DNA of 64,000 bases from Christensenella intestinihominis (GTDB lineage: Bacteria > Bacillota > Clostridia > Christensenellales > Christensenellaceae). Below, piece after piece: positions 32,998 to 41,735 of this stretch. The stretch's first letter is position 1; every line of letters starts with the position of its first letter. The notes under the pieces were generated by a model. That model was not told the origin of the DNA and did no database searches. It saw only the letters and a list, made by a program, of their open reading frames with translations. The stretch lies in contig NZ_MAIQ01000002.1 of NCBI RefSeq assembly GCF_001678845.1, positions 434,001 through 498,000 on the forward strand, in the 5' to 3' direction. The position numbers were made by a program, and so were the translations under genes.

Positions 32998-33609
32998 TTG
33001 AAAATAACAGAACATGTCATTATGCTGGACGCATCCAGGGGGTCCCGCTGTTTCCTTTTATTCGACGACGAGCTTGCGCTCGTTGATACGGGTTTTCCCT
33101 TCATGCGGCGGGGAATCCTGCGGGAGCTTGAACAGCTTGGGGTCGCACTGCCGGACATCCGGCACATCCTGCTCACCCATCACGACACCGACCATGCAGG
33201 CTGTGTGCGCGCTTTGCGCGAGGCGACCGGCGCGGAGGTGTGGGCCCATGCGGAAGATATTCCCTACCTCACGGGCGAGCGTCCGCGGCCGGGCAAAAAA
33301 AAATACATCGCCAGGCTCCTCGGCAAAAAACCAATGGGTGAAATCCGCCCTTACGGCGGGGATTTGCGCGTGGGAAATATTCGCATCCTCCACACCCCGG
33401 GCCATACGCCCGGGCACGTCTGCATGCTGTTTGACGGCGTATTGTTTGCGGGCGATCTCCTGAAAGCAAACAAAAAAGGGGATATCATCCCCTATCCGGA
33501 CGGCTGGAATGCCGATACCCCAAAACTGCTCGAATCCTTTGAAGCAATCCAAAAAATTGATTATGACTGGCTGTGCCCCTCGCACAGCAGGCCGCAGCGG
33601 CGGCTATAG
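32998..33609 (+). CDS. MBL-fold metallo-hydrolase
   Basis: 203 residues starting at TTG (CGGAGAT 7 bases upstream). The metallo-beta-lactamase fold has zinc motif HHDTDHAG (about residues 60-67), a further His in HTPGHTPGH, Asp in FAGDLL and the last His in PSHSRP. The family includes glyoxalase II-like and other hydrolases; the substrate is unknown. Controlled by the divergent TetR protein through operators in its promoter, so it may detoxify the TetR ligand. Confidence 0.9.
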   Translation: MKITEHVIMLDASRGSRCFLLFDDELALVDTGFPFMRRGILRELEQLGVALPDIRHILLTHHDTDHAGCVRALREATGAEVWAHAEDIPYLTGERPRPGKKKYIARLLGKKPMGEIRPYGGDLRVGNIRILHTPGHTPGHVCMLFDGVLFAGDLLKANKKGDIIPYPDGWNADTPKLLESFEAIQKIDYDWLCPSHSRPQRRL

Positions 33610-33616
33610 GACCGCT

Positions 33617-33656
33617 GCAAAAAAAGAGGCGCCCGTGTCCTCCGCGGCGCTTCCTT
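33617..33656 (-). terminator. terminator after the PHP phosphatase gene
   Basis: Minus strand: GAAGCGCC / GGCGCCTC stem (one mismatch) followed by TTTTTTT. Confidence 0.7.
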
Positions 33657-33674
33657 TCGGCTTTTTACGGTTAT

Positions 33675-34493
33675 CTAAAATTTTTCAAGCGGCACGAATT
33701 CCGGCGTCCGCGCCGTGAATTTGCACACATATTTCACGCCGCATTCCTTCATATACTCCACAGCGTCGCGGAACCTGTAGCCAACCTTGTCCGCCATGTG
33801 CGCGTCGCTGCCAAGCGTAACAATTTCGCCCCCAAGCTCACGGAAGCGTTTCAGCACGCTTCGTATGGGCGTCGGCCATTCGTATACGGAATAGTTGCTG
33901 GTGTTGACCTCGATTCCCTTCCCGCGCGAAATTGCGGATTTTAAAATCCCATCCAGCAGGTCCGGAAAATCCATATATTCAAACGGCGTTTTTTCTTTCA
34001 GGCTTTCGATATTGGGCAGGTACTTATCCAGGTATCCGATGTGCCCGACCACGTCAAAATCCTCGTAGTGCGCGAGGTCGAAAAGCATTTCCTCCAGATA
34101 GTCGCGCTGGGCCTGCCGCAGGGTTTTCCCTTCAAAGCTGTCGCCGAAATACGGGTCCTTTCCCTGAATTGTGTGCTGGGACGCAATTACGAAATCAAAC
34201 GCCTGCCCGCGGACATCCCGTGCGATTTTTTCGAGGGAACCCGGCATCAGCGACACCTCGACGCCTCTTTTGATGCCGATTCCGGGCACCCGTTCCCGCG
34301 CTTTGTCCAACTCGCGGTCATAAAGCGTGTAATCGAGCCGCACCATCCCTTCCTCCGGGTATGGATAATCGATTTCCTGGTGATCGGTGAAACAAATTTC
34401 CGTAAGCCCCTTTTCCTTTGCCACCATGGCGATGCGCACGGGGCTGTCGTAGGCGTCATGGGATACATTGGAATGAAGGTGGTAATCAAACAT
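33675..34493 (-). CDS. PHP-domain histidinol-phosphatase-like protein
   Basis: A 272-residue TIM-barrel PHP hydrolase with metal motifs DYHLHSNVSHD at the N-terminus, FTDHQE near residue 38, a central SQHT, GHIGYLDKY, and C-terminal GSDAHM. Similar to HisJ histidinol-phosphatases. No other histidine genes are near, so another sugar or nucleotide phosphate substrate is possible. It is GC-rich, unlike the AT-rich PHP gene at 15466. Confidence 0.88.
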   Translation of the reverse strand: MFDYHLHSNVSHDAYDSPVRIAMVAKEKGLTEICFTDHQEIDYPYPEEGMVRLDYTLYDRELDKARERVPGIGIKRGVEVSLMPGSLEKIARDVRGQAFDFVIASQHTIQGKDPYFGDSFEGKTLRQAQRDYLEEMLFDLAHYEDFDVVGHIGYLDKYLPNIESLKEKTPFEYMDFPDLLDGILKSAISRGKGIEVNTSNYSVYEWPTPIRSVLKRFRELGGEIVTLGSDAHMADKVGYRFRDAVEYMKECGVKYVCKFTARTPEFVPLEKF

Positions 34494-34559
34494 GGTCGGT
34501 TCCCCGCTTTCTGTCGTCTTTGCAACGGTCCTATTCCCATTATACCGGGCGGCCCGTTG

Positions 34560-34589
34560 TTGTCAATCAAAGCCCGGTTGTGCTATACT
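34560..34589 (+). promoter_or_regulatory. promoter of the queT unit
   Basis: TTGTCA (34560-34565), 18-base spacer, TATACT (34584-34589). About 45 bases before the queT start. No preQ1 riboswitch was recognised in the short leader. Confidence 0.6.
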
Positions 34590-34631
34590 GTACTGTAAAT
34601 TAATTTTTGATTGAGGTATGGAAGGGTCATT

Positions 34632-35126
34632 ATGGAAAATCCGTCAAAAACACGTTTCATTTGCGAAACGGCCGCCATTGCGGCAATCTATGCAGTGCTT
34701 ACGCTCCTGTTCGCGCCGTTTGGGTTCCTGCAATTCCAGGTGCGTATTTCAGAGGCAATGTGCATCCTGCCTTTTTTTACGCCCGCGGCAGTGCCCGGCC
34801 TGTTTATCGGCTGCCTGATCGCCAATATTTTCGGTTCGGGAACACTGGGGCTGATGGATATCATCGTGGGAAGCCTCGCCAGCCTGCTGGCCGCCTTTGT
34901 CACGTGGAAAATCCGCGGTAAGAGCAAATGGCTGCTTCCCCTCCCGAGCGTTATTGCAAACGCTTTCCTGGTGTCGTGGACGCTCAGCGTGATGCTCGGG
35001 CTCCCCTATTGGGTCAACGTCCTGACGGTAGGGATCGGGCAGGCGATCGCATGCTACGGCATCGGCATGCCGCTGTGGTTCCTCCTCAACCGTTATAAAC
35101 GAAATGTTTTCCAGAGGGTATCCTAA
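34632..35126 (+). CDS. queT: QueT-family queuosine-precursor ECF transporter component
   Basis: A 164-residue membrane protein with five to six helices. The QueT hallmarks are LLFAPFGFLQFQVRISEAMCILPFFTPAAVPGLFIGCLIANI and the C-terminal GIGQAIACYGIGMPL. It is the substrate-binding (S) subunit that brings queuine or preQ precursors in with a shared ECF energising module, which is elsewhere. ATG 34632 follows GGAAGGG. The stop overlaps the next start by one base. Confidence 0.92.
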   Translation: MENPSKTRFICETAAIAAIYAVLTLLFAPFGFLQFQVRISEAMCILPFFTPAAVPGLFIGCLIANIFGSGTLGLMDIIVGSLASLLAAFVTWKIRGKSKWLLPLPSVIANAFLVSWTLSVMLGLPYWVNVLTVGIGQAIACYGIGMPLWFLLNRYKRNVFQRVS

Positions 35127-35713
35127 TGAAAAAAAACGTATGCGTATTTGGCTCCTCTTCCGCCGCCATCGACCAGAGTTATTTTGACGAGGCCTACCGG
35201 CTCGGCCAGCTGTTTGCGGAAAAGGAATGGGCGCTGGTGTTCGGCGCGGGAACCATGGGCATGATGGGCGCGGTCGCGCGCGGCGTGCACAGCAGGGACG
35301 GCCATGTAATCGGGGTAATTCCTGAATTTATGGATATTCCCGGCATTCCCTATGAAAAATGCAACGATTATATCGTGACGAAAACCATGCGCGAGCGCAA
35401 ACAAAAAATGGAGGATATATCCAACGCCTTCATTGCCGTGGCGGGCGGCTTCGGTACCTTCGAAGAACTGTGCGAGGTCATTACCCTGAAGCAGCTGAAA
35501 CAGCATAAAAAGTCCATCGTGATCCTGAATACCCACGGCTTTTACGACGAGCTGATCGCTATGTTTGAAAAGACGGTGGAACAGAAATTCGCCAAAGAGG
35601 AAGCTTTGAGCGTATTTACGGTCGTGGACACGCCGCGGCAGGCGGTGGAAGCGGTCGAAAAATATCATTACATGGAAACCGGCAGCAAATGGTTTACGCC
35701 GGAAGCGCCATAA
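35126..35713 (+). CDS. TIGR00730/LOG-family Rossmann-fold protein
   Basis: 195 residues with the LOG fold: KKNVCVFGSSSAA at the start, FGAGTMGMMGAVARG nucleotide-binding loop, MRERKQKM and GGFGTFEEL. LOG enzymes release cytokinin-type bases from nucleotide monophosphates, and bacterial relatives may salvage nucleotides. The usual PGGxGTxxE reads AGGFGTFEE here, with Pro replaced by Ala. The catalytic Arg and Glu remain. TAATG overlap with queT suggests co-expression, so a base-salvage link with queuosine uptake is possible (inference). Confidence 0.88.
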   Translation: MKKNVCVFGSSSAAIDQSYFDEAYRLGQLFAEKEWALVFGAGTMGMMGAVARGVHSRDGHVIGVIPEFMDIPGIPYEKCNDYIVTKTMRERKQKMEDISNAFIAVAGGFGTFEELCEVITLKQLKQHKKSIVILNTHGFYDELIAMFEKTVEQKFAKEEALSVFTVVDTPRQAVEAVEKYHYMETGSKWFTPEAP

Positions 35714-35730
35714 AAGTATAAAGGGCCTGT

Positions 35731-36777
35731 ATGCAAAATGGGGGTATGCAGGGAAAAGGGAAATACACCAAACAGGAACCGCCGCCCGGTCCGGCAGCCG
35801 GATTGTTTCCCGCGCACAGGGCAGGTTTCGCGGACGAAGAACCAGAGGTAAATTTTATGGAAAATATCCCCATGGGTTTCAAGACGATGTTCCGGAAATC
35901 CGGAATTGTCTATAAACGGAATTTTGGCAGGCTGTTCCTGCCGCTGCTGCTTTTCCAGCTTGTATTGCTCGTCCCGCTGATGTTTTTCACCATGCCGGGA
36001 ACCGTTTCAGTGGCGCGTTCGTTGCTTTTAACGTTGTCGCAAACCGGGGGAAGCAGCCTTGCAAGCGTCATCACAGTGCTTGCAATTGTCGTATGCGTCG
36101 CCATTTTTGCATCGCCGCTGATGGTTTCAAACGTGGTGTATGTAATCGACAGCGATTACGCGGGCCGCGACGTAACCTTCGCGGGCGCAAGCGCGCATGC
36201 AAAAAAGCGGTATGGCGCTATGCTGCGTTCCTATTTTGCCGCCATTGCGTTGCTGGCTCTGCCCGTGGCCGGGATTGTTGCGGCAATCGTGGCGATCGCC
36301 CTGCCCGGCGGGGTTCCTGCGGCAGTGCTGCCCGCATGGCAGATTGCGGTAATTGTGGTCCTCGCGCTTGCGGCCCTGCTGCTGTTTTTCGGAATTGTAT
36401 TTATCCCGTACACGGTCGCCGTAGAGGGGCAGGGCGGGTTCCGGGCGGTTTTTACCTCCTACCGTTACGCGTTCCTCGGCAATTTCTGGAGCAACTTTAC
36501 GCGCGTGCTGACCGCGGCGGTCATCGTGGCGCTGGCCGGGCTGGTCATTAACTGGCTGTCCCAGCTGCCGTTCCGGGAGCTCTATGAATTATACCTCGTA
36601 GACCCGATGCTCGCGCTGCAAAATCCATTGATGATCTTTGTGATTTTGTTCGCCCTGCTTGCAATCGTCGTCGTCACATTTGTGTTCCCGTTCTGGTATG
36701 CGTTCACTTACCACACCTACCGGAATGCAAAGTTTGAATACGAAAAAAGGCATCCGGGGACCGGCAGCCAAGCATAG
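35731..36777 (+). CDS. multi-spanning membrane protein of unknown function
   Basis: 348 residues from ATG 35731 (AAGGG 5 bases upstream). An internal ATG at 35857 with AGAGGT would drop a proline-rich 42-residue N-terminus. Five or six hydrophobic helices follow (LFLPLLLFQLVLLVPLM, VITVLAIVVCVAIFA, IALLALPVAGIVAAIVAIAL, IAVIVVLALAALLLFFGIVF, two near the end) and a basic C-terminal tail. It looks like glycerophosphoryl-diester-phosphodiesterase-type or DUF975-like membrane regions, but I cannot assign a family. Last gene of the queT-LOG run. Confidence 0.75.
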   Translation: MQNGGMQGKGKYTKQEPPPGPAAGLFPAHRAGFADEEPEVNFMENIPMGFKTMFRKSGIVYKRNFGRLFLPLLLFQLVLLVPLMFFTMPGTVSVARSLLLTLSQTGGSSLASVITVLAIVVCVAIFASPLMVSNVVYVIDSDYAGRDVTFAGASAHAKKRYGAMLRSYFAAIALLALPVAGIVAAIVAIALPGGVPAAVLPAWQIAVIVVLALAALLLFFGIVFIPYTVAVEGQGGFRAVFTSYRYAFLGNFWSNFTRVLTAAVIVALAGLVINWLSQLPFRELYELYLVDPMLALQNPLMIFVILFALLAIVVVTFVFPFWYAFTYHTYRNAKFEYEKRHPGTGSQA

Positions 36778-36833
36778 CATATATGGCGCCCAATAACCGT
36801 TATCCATTACTTTTACTTTAAGGAGTTATATCT

Positions 36834-37106
36834 ATGAGAGCAATCGTAAGCGTACTCGGGCAGGATAAGCCCGGCATCATCGCCCACATTTCGCACGCGC
36901 TTTATGAGGCAAATGCGAACATCCTCGACATTACGCAAACCGTCCTGCGGGACGAGGTGTTTGCAATGACCATGCTTGTCGACCTCTCCGCCATGAAGGT
37001 ATCGTTCGAGCAATTAAAGGAACAGCTTGACGCGGCAGGCGAGAAAATCGGCATCGAGGTGCGCCTGATGCGCGAAGAAATTTTCAAGAGCATGCACCGG
37101 GTATAA
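36834..37106 (+). CDS. ACT domain-containing regulator (UPF0237)
   Basis: 90 residues forming one ACT domain: VSVLGQDKPGIIAHISHALYEANANILDITQTV is the ligand-binding start, and the second helix ends EQLDAAGEKIGIEVRLMREEIF. This short type is typically encoded directly before the PFL/DUF711 protein, as here (84 bases apart). It probably senses an amino acid and modulates the partner. AAGGAG lies before the ATG. Confidence 0.94.
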   Translation: MRAIVSVLGQDKPGIIAHISHALYEANANILDITQTVLRDEVFAMTMLVDLSAMKVSFEQLKEQLDAAGEKIGIEVRLMREEIFKSMHRV

Positions 37107-37190
37107 GGAACCATAAATGATGTGCCAGGGGTGCTCCTTGGGCGCCGTTTATTCGTTATTACCTATTAATTTGTTCAGAAGGGGTTTTCT

Positions 37191-38543
37191 ATGATAGACC
37201 AGAGGGATATATTAAAGACAATCGACATGATCGCGCGGCAAAACCTCGATATCCGCACGATCACAATGGGCATTTCGCTTTTCGACTGCGTGTCCGACGA
37301 TGCGGATGTGTGCGCCGGCCGCGTATACGATAAAATCACCGCCAGGGCGAAAAACCTTGTGAAAACGGGCGAGGCCATCGAAAACGAATTTGGAATTCCC
37401 ATCGTCAACAAGCGGATTTCCGTAACTCCCATTTCCCTTATTTCGCAGGGATGCGAAAATTACGTAAAATTTGCCCGCGCAATGGACAGGGCCGCGCACG
37501 AAATGGGCGTGGATTTTATCGGCGGATATTCCGCATTCGTGCAGAAGGCGGCGACCGCCGCGGAAGTGCGCTTTATCGATTCCATTCCGCAGGCGCTCAG
37601 TGAAACGGGCATTGTCTGCTCTTCCGTCAACGTGGCGACCACGCGCGCGGGCATCAATATGGACGCGGTGAAACGCATGGGCGAGGTCATCAAGGAAAGC
37701 GCGGAGCTTACGGCCGCCGAGGGCGGCATGGGCGCCGCAAAGCTGGTGGTGTTCGCCAACGCGGTGGAGGATAATCCCTTCATGGCGGGCGCGTTCCACG
37801 GCACGGGCGAGGGAGACTGCGTCATCAACGTGGGCGTTTCCGGCCCGGGCGTTGTGAAGGTTGCGCTTGAAAGCAAAAAAGGGCAGCCGTTCGATGAGGT
37901 TGCGGAAACCATCAAAACAACCGCATTCCATATCACGCGTATGGGCCAGCTTGTCGCGCGCGAAGCGGCAAAGAGGCTGGGCGTGCCCTTTGGCATCGTC
38001 GACCTTTCGCTTGCGCCCACCCCGGCCATCGGCGACAGCGTCGCCTATATCCTCGAGGAAATGGGCCTCGAGACGTGCGGCGCGCACGGCACGACCGCCG
38101 CGCTTGCCCTCCTTAATGACGCGGTGAAAAAGGGCGGCATCATGGCCACCTCCCATGTGGGCGGGCTTTCCGGCGCATTCATTCCCGTCAGCGAAGACGC
38201 GGGCATGATCCATGCCGCGGAAACGGGCGCGCTGACGCTCGAAAAGCTCGAGGCAATGACGTGCGTGTGCTCGGTCGGCCTCGACATGATTGCGCTCCCG
38301 GGCGACACCCCTGCGGACGTGCTCTCCGCCATCATGGCGGACGAAGCCGCCATCGGCATGGTAAACACCAAGACGACGGCCGTGCGCCTGATTCCCGTGC
38401 CCGGCAAGCAGGTGGGCGATTATGTGGATTTCGGCGGGCTTCTCGGCCGTGCGCCGATCATGCCTTACAACCACAATTCCCCCAGGGAATTTATCGCCCG
38501 CGGTGGACGTATCCCGGCGCCGCTGCACGCGCAGCGGAATTGA
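37191..38543 (+). CDS. PFL-family protein (UPF0210/DUF711)
   Basis: A 450-residue cytoplasmic protein matching the conserved UPF0210 family ([29 protein letters not shown] at the start; [38 protein letters not shown]-terminal [12 protein letters not shown]). The structure of relatives resembles a glycyl-radical enzyme barrel without the radical glycine. The biochemical role is unknown. Almost always found behind a UPF0237 ACT protein. Length is normal and AAGGGG precedes the start. Confidence 0.95.
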   Translation: MIDQRDILKTIDMIARQNLDIRTITMGISLFDCVSDDADVCAGRVYDKITARAKNLVKTGEAIENEFGIPIVNKRISVTPISLISQGCENYVKFARAMDRAAHEMGVDFIGGYSAFVQKAATAAEVRFIDSIPQALSETGIVCSSVNVATTRAGINMDAVKRMGEVIKESAELTAAEGGMGAAKLVVFANAVEDNPFMAGAFHGTGEGDCVINVGVSGPGVVKVALESKKGQPFDEVAETIKTTAFHITRMGQLVAREAAKRLGVPFGIVDLSLAPTPAIGDSVAYILEEMGLETCGAHGTTAALALLNDAVKKGGIMATSHVGGLSGAFIPVSEDAGMIHAAETGALTLEKLEAMTCVCSVGLDMIALPGDTPADVLSAIMADEAAIGMVNTKTTAVRLIPVPGKQVGDYVDFGGLLGRAPIMPYNHNSPREFIARGGRIPAPLHAQRN

Positions 38544-38576
38544 GGAAAAGTTGCTTAAACGGTCTTTTTTCTGTTT

Positions 38577-39065
38577 ATGATGAATTATAGCAGGCCCGCA
38601 AGAAAAAGTATTCGTTTGAAGGGATATGATTATACTTCATCGGGTGCATATTTCGTCACGATCTGTACAAAAGACAGGCGGCATTTGCTTGGGACTTTCG
38701 TAGGGGGCGACGCCCTCGTCGGCCCGCATATCGAACTTACCCACTACGGCCGGACCGTGGAGAAATACATAAACAGCATCGGCCATGTTTATCCCGATAT
38801 TTTGGTGGATTCGTTTACCGTAATGCCAAACCATATTCATTTTATCGTGCTTCTATCAGGGTCGCCGAAGGCGGCGACCCCTACGAAAACAGGTCTGCCA
38901 GGCATCGTCAACTCACTGAAAGGCCTGACCTCCAAGCAATGCGGAATTTCCCTCTGGCAGCGTGGTTATTACGAACATGTGGTGCGCGGGGAAAACGATT
39001 TGCGGGAAATCCGGGAATATATCGCGCATAACCCGCAGAAGTGGGAAACGGATGAATATTTCTGA
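38577..39065 (+). CDS. REP-associated tyrosine transposase (RAYT, IS200-like Y1_Tnp)
   Basis: 162 residues with the HUH-nuclease motif HIH (PNHIHFIVLL, about residues 82-91) and a downstream tyrosine in the helix LREIREYIAHNP. RAYTs cut and join single-stranded REP palindromes and are domesticated relatives of IS200. Two REP-like palindromes lie inside its own coding sequence (38697-38726 and 38859-38886), in opposite orientation, and are read in frame as GGDALVGP and GSPKAATP segments. No terminal repeats or flanking duplications of an insertion were seen. The ribosome site is weak, so expression may be low. Confidence 0.9.
   Translation: MMNYSRPARKSIRLKGYDYTSSGAYFVTICTKDRRHLLGTFVGGDALVGPHIELTHYGRTVEKYINSIGHVYPDILVDSFTVMPNHIHFIVLLSGSPKAATPTKTGLPGIVNSLKGLTSKQCGISLWQRGYYEHVVRGENDLREIREYIAHNPQKWETDEYF
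38697..38726 (+). repeat. REP-like palindrome inside the RAYT gene, copy 1
   Basis: TCGTAGGGG head followed by an imperfect hairpin (GGGGCGACG / CGTCGGCCC, 4-base loop). It keeps the reading frame. Confidence 0.7.
38859..38886 (-). repeat. REP-like palindrome inside the RAYT gene, copy 2 (inverted)
   Basis: A perfect 9-bp stem (GGGTCGCCG / CGGCGACCC) with an AAGG loop, followed by CTACGA. It is the same head as copy 1 in reverse orientation. Confidence 0.75.
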
Positions 39066-39088
39066 ATATTTCGGAAAGGAAAACAGTC

Positions 39089-40969
39089 ATGGAAGAAAAA
39101 ACAAGAGACCAGATCGGCCAAACCTATAAATGGGTGCTGGAAGACATTTATGCGACGGATGAAGCATGGGAGGACGACTATAAGAAGCTCGAAAAACTGA
39201 TGGAAGGCATCCCCCACATCCAAAAAACGCTGACAAAGGATGGAAAAAGCCTTGCCGAAGCGCTTCAGGCCATGGAGAAAATGGAACACATCGCGGGCAA
39301 CCTTTTTGTGTATGCGCGTATGCGCCGGGATGAGGACAATGCGGTTGCCGCCTACCAGGCGATGACCGCACGGGCCATGGATATTAACGTGCGCCTCGGG
39401 AGCGCGCTTTCCTTCGTGAGCCCCACGCTGCTGGCCCTGAAGCCGGGCGTGCTCGAAGGCTATATCGAAGCGGCAGTCCCGCACTGCAAAAAGGACCGCG
39501 ATCCCAAAACCTGCAAAAAGGGCGGTCATTGCCAGAAGTGCGGCAACCATACGCATGGGAACAACAAACAGCTTGCGCCATATGATTTTATGCTCAAAGA
39601 GCTTGTGCGCAGTAAAAAGCACGTGCTTTCCAAAAAGGAGGAACGTCTTCTTTCCATGACGGCGGATATCGCGGGCGCGCCCAAGGATATTTTCACCATG
39701 ATCGACAATGCCGACATGAAATTCGGCACGGTAAAGGATGCGGACGGCAAGCGCGTCCAGCTTTCGCACGGGAAATATATCGTATTGATGCAAAGCCCCG
39801 ACCGCGAGGTGCGTAAAAAAACCTACGAGACGTATTACAAATCCTATAAAGACATGATTAACACCATCAGCGCGGCCTATTCGGCGAGCGTCAAAAAAGA
39901 CGTTTTCTATGCGCGCGCCAAAAAGTTCGGCAGTGCGCTCGAAAAATCGCTTTTTTCAGACAACGTGCCCGTCGCGCTATATGATAACCTGATCGAAACG
40001 ATCCACAAAAACCTTCCTATCATGTACCATTATGTGGATGTGCGCAAAAAGGCGCTCGGGCTGGAAGACCTTGCGATGTATGATATCTATACCCCGCTCG
40101 CCAGGGAAACGCACGGGGAATATTCGTACGAACAGTCCATGGAGCTCGTGAAAAAGGGCCTCGCCGTTTTGGGCGAAGAATACGGCCAGCTTTTGCAGGA
40201 AGCGCAGGACACCGGCTGGATCGACGTATATGAAACGCCGGGCAAGACGAGCGGCGCGTATTCGTGGGGCGTTTACGGCGTGCACCCCTATGTGCTCCTT
40301 AACCACCGCGGCGACCTTGACAGCGTGTTTACCATCGCGCACGAGCTTGGCCATGCGATGCACACCTACCATTCCAATAAAAACCAGCCCGAAGCGAAGG
40401 CGGGTTATGAAATTTTTGTGGCCGAGGTCGCAAGTACGGTGAACGAGGTCCTGCTCACGCACTATTTGCTCGGGACAGAGCAGGATGCGGATGCGCGCCG
40501 GTATATCCTCAATCATTATCTCGACCAGTTCCGTACCACGGTGGTGCGGCAGACCATGTTCGCGGAGTTTGAGAAAATGACGCATGCGGCCGTGGAGGCG
40601 GGCGAAGCGCTGACCCATGAATCTTTGTGCGGGATGTACGGCGACCTCAACGCGCTTTACTATGGCCCGGAAATCGCGCGGGACGACACGATCTCCTTTG
40701 AATGGTCGCGTATTCCGCATTTCTATAACGCATTTTATGTCTATAAATATGCGACGGGCTTCTCGTGCGCGGTAAAAATCGCTTCAGATATCCTCGGCGG
40801 CAAGAAGAATGCGGTCAGGGATTATATCCGTTTCCTGTCCTCGGGCGGGAGCGACTATCCGCTCGAGCTCTTAAAAATCGCGCACGTGGACCTTGCGGGC
40901 GGCGAGCCTGTGGATGTATGCATGCAGGAATTCGCACGGGCTTTGGATGAATTTGAACAAATGCTGTAA
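39089..40969 (+). CDS. pepF: oligoendopeptidase F with a Cys/His-rich insertion
   Basis: A 626-residue M3-family zinc peptidase that degrades oligopeptides in the cytoplasm. The zinc motif HELGHAMHT is at about residues 416-424, with the distal Glu in GYEIFVAEVAS. The N-terminal helical domain is typical except for an insert of about 28 residues (roughly 131-158). It contains four Cys and several His in the order C-x8-C-x4-HC-x2-C, then HTH. It lies where relatives run directly from the LEGYI helix into the YDFMLKEL helix. The insert looks able to bind metal. Otherwise length and motifs are normal. GGAAAGGAAAAC precedes the start. Confidence 0.94.
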   Translation: MEEKTRDQIGQTYKWVLEDIYATDEAWEDDYKKLEKLMEGIPHIQKTLTKDGKSLAEALQAMEKMEHIAGNLFVYARMRRDEDNAVAAYQAMTARAMDINVRLGSALSFVSPTLLALKPGVLEGYIEAAVPHCKKDRDPKTCKKGGHCQKCGNHTHGNNKQLAPYDFMLKELVRSKKHVLSKKEERLLSMTADIAGAPKDIFTMIDNADMKFGTVKDADGKRVQLSHGKYIVLMQSPDREVRKKTYETYYKSYKDMINTISAAYSASVKKDVFYARAKKFGSALEKSLFSDNVPVALYDNLIETIHKNLPIMYHYVDVRKKALGLEDLAMYDIYTPLARETHGEYSYEQSMELVKKGLAVLGEEYGQLLQEAQDTGWIDVYETPGKTSGAYSWGVYGVHPYVLLNHRGDLDSVFTIAHELGHAMHTYHSNKNQPEAKAGYEIFVAEVASTVNEVLLTHYLLGTEQDADARRYILNHYLDQFRTTVVRQTMFAEFEKMTHAAVEAGEALTHESLCGMYGDLNALYYGPEIARDDTISFEWSRIPHFYNAFYVYKYATGFSCAVKIASDILGGKKNAVRDYIRFLSSGGSDYPLELLKIAHVDLAGGEPVDVCMQEFARALDEFEQML

Positions 40970-41040
40970 CGGGTTTGCGATAAAACGGCTCTTTCGGGCG
41001 CAGGAAACTTTTCGGGGACGGCATACAGGAGGCCCATATC

Positions 41041-41673
41041 ATGGAACCCATTCATTACAGAGGCATTACGCAGCAGGATTATCCGCAGGTCAGTAGCATG
41101 CTCTGCGAGATTTGGCAATTTGACAAATACCTCCGCGACGCGGACGTTATCCGCCGCGCGGGGCTTGCATTTTGGTACAACTACCTTGCCCGCCAGAATT
41201 ACGCCGAAATTGCGGAGCGCGAAGGCGCGGTCCTCGGCGTGCTGCTCGGGCATTGCGCTTCCCTTCCCTTTCCGCCGGAGCATAAAGGGTTTGAAAAGGA
41301 AGCGCGGCGTTTCCTCCGGGAGTTTTCAAAATCGGGGGAAGGCCGGAAGTTTTACAAGGCGCAGACGCGCACCGCAAAATATGAGCGGCGGCTCCTTGCG
41401 CCGTACGAAGGCAAATTCGACGCGGAGCTCGTGCTGTTCGCCACTGCGCCGAACGCGCGCGGCCTGGGGGCCGGAAAAGGCCTGCTTTCCCGGTTCAACG
41501 CGTTCCTGGAAGAGCGCGAGGCGCGGCGCGTGTTCCTGCTCACAGACAGCTTTTGCAATTTCGGCTTTTACGACCATCTCGGCTATAAGCGCCTTGGGGA
41601 GACGGAAGGGCTCCTCGGCATCGAAGAAGATGGAAAGCCGCTGCATTTTTACCTGTATGGATACGAGGTGTAG
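41041..41673 (+). CDS. GNAT-family N-acetyltransferase
   Basis: 210 residues with an acetyl-CoA-binding segment (ELVLFATAPNARGLGAGKGLLSRF, about residues 130-153) that includes the R-G-x-G-x-G motif. A C-terminal NFGFYDHLGYKRLGE segment is typical of GNAT enzymes. The N-terminal half includes a charged stretch lacking homology I can name. The substrate is unknown. AGGAGG lies 9 bases before ATG. It follows pepF by 71 bases on the same strand. Confidence 0.9.
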   Translation: MEPIHYRGITQQDYPQVSSMLCEIWQFDKYLRDADVIRRAGLAFWYNYLARQNYAEIAEREGAVLGVLLGHCASLPFPPEHKGFEKEARRFLREFSKSGEGRKFYKAQTRTAKYERRLLAPYEGKFDAELVLFATAPNARGLGAGKGLLSRFNAFLEEREARRVFLLTDSFCNFGFYDHLGYKRLGETEGLLGIEEDGKPLHFYLYGYEV

Positions 41674-41735
41674 GCAATTGCAAACAAATATCGGTTATGT
41701 TAAAATAGCAGTATCAACAGACGGAGGTTTTTATT

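Noticed and set aside
37212-38528. Long minus-strand frame across the PFL-family gene
   Set aside because: Shadow of a GC-rich plus-strand gene with clear UPF0210 motifs. His/Arg-rich translation typical of an antisense frame.
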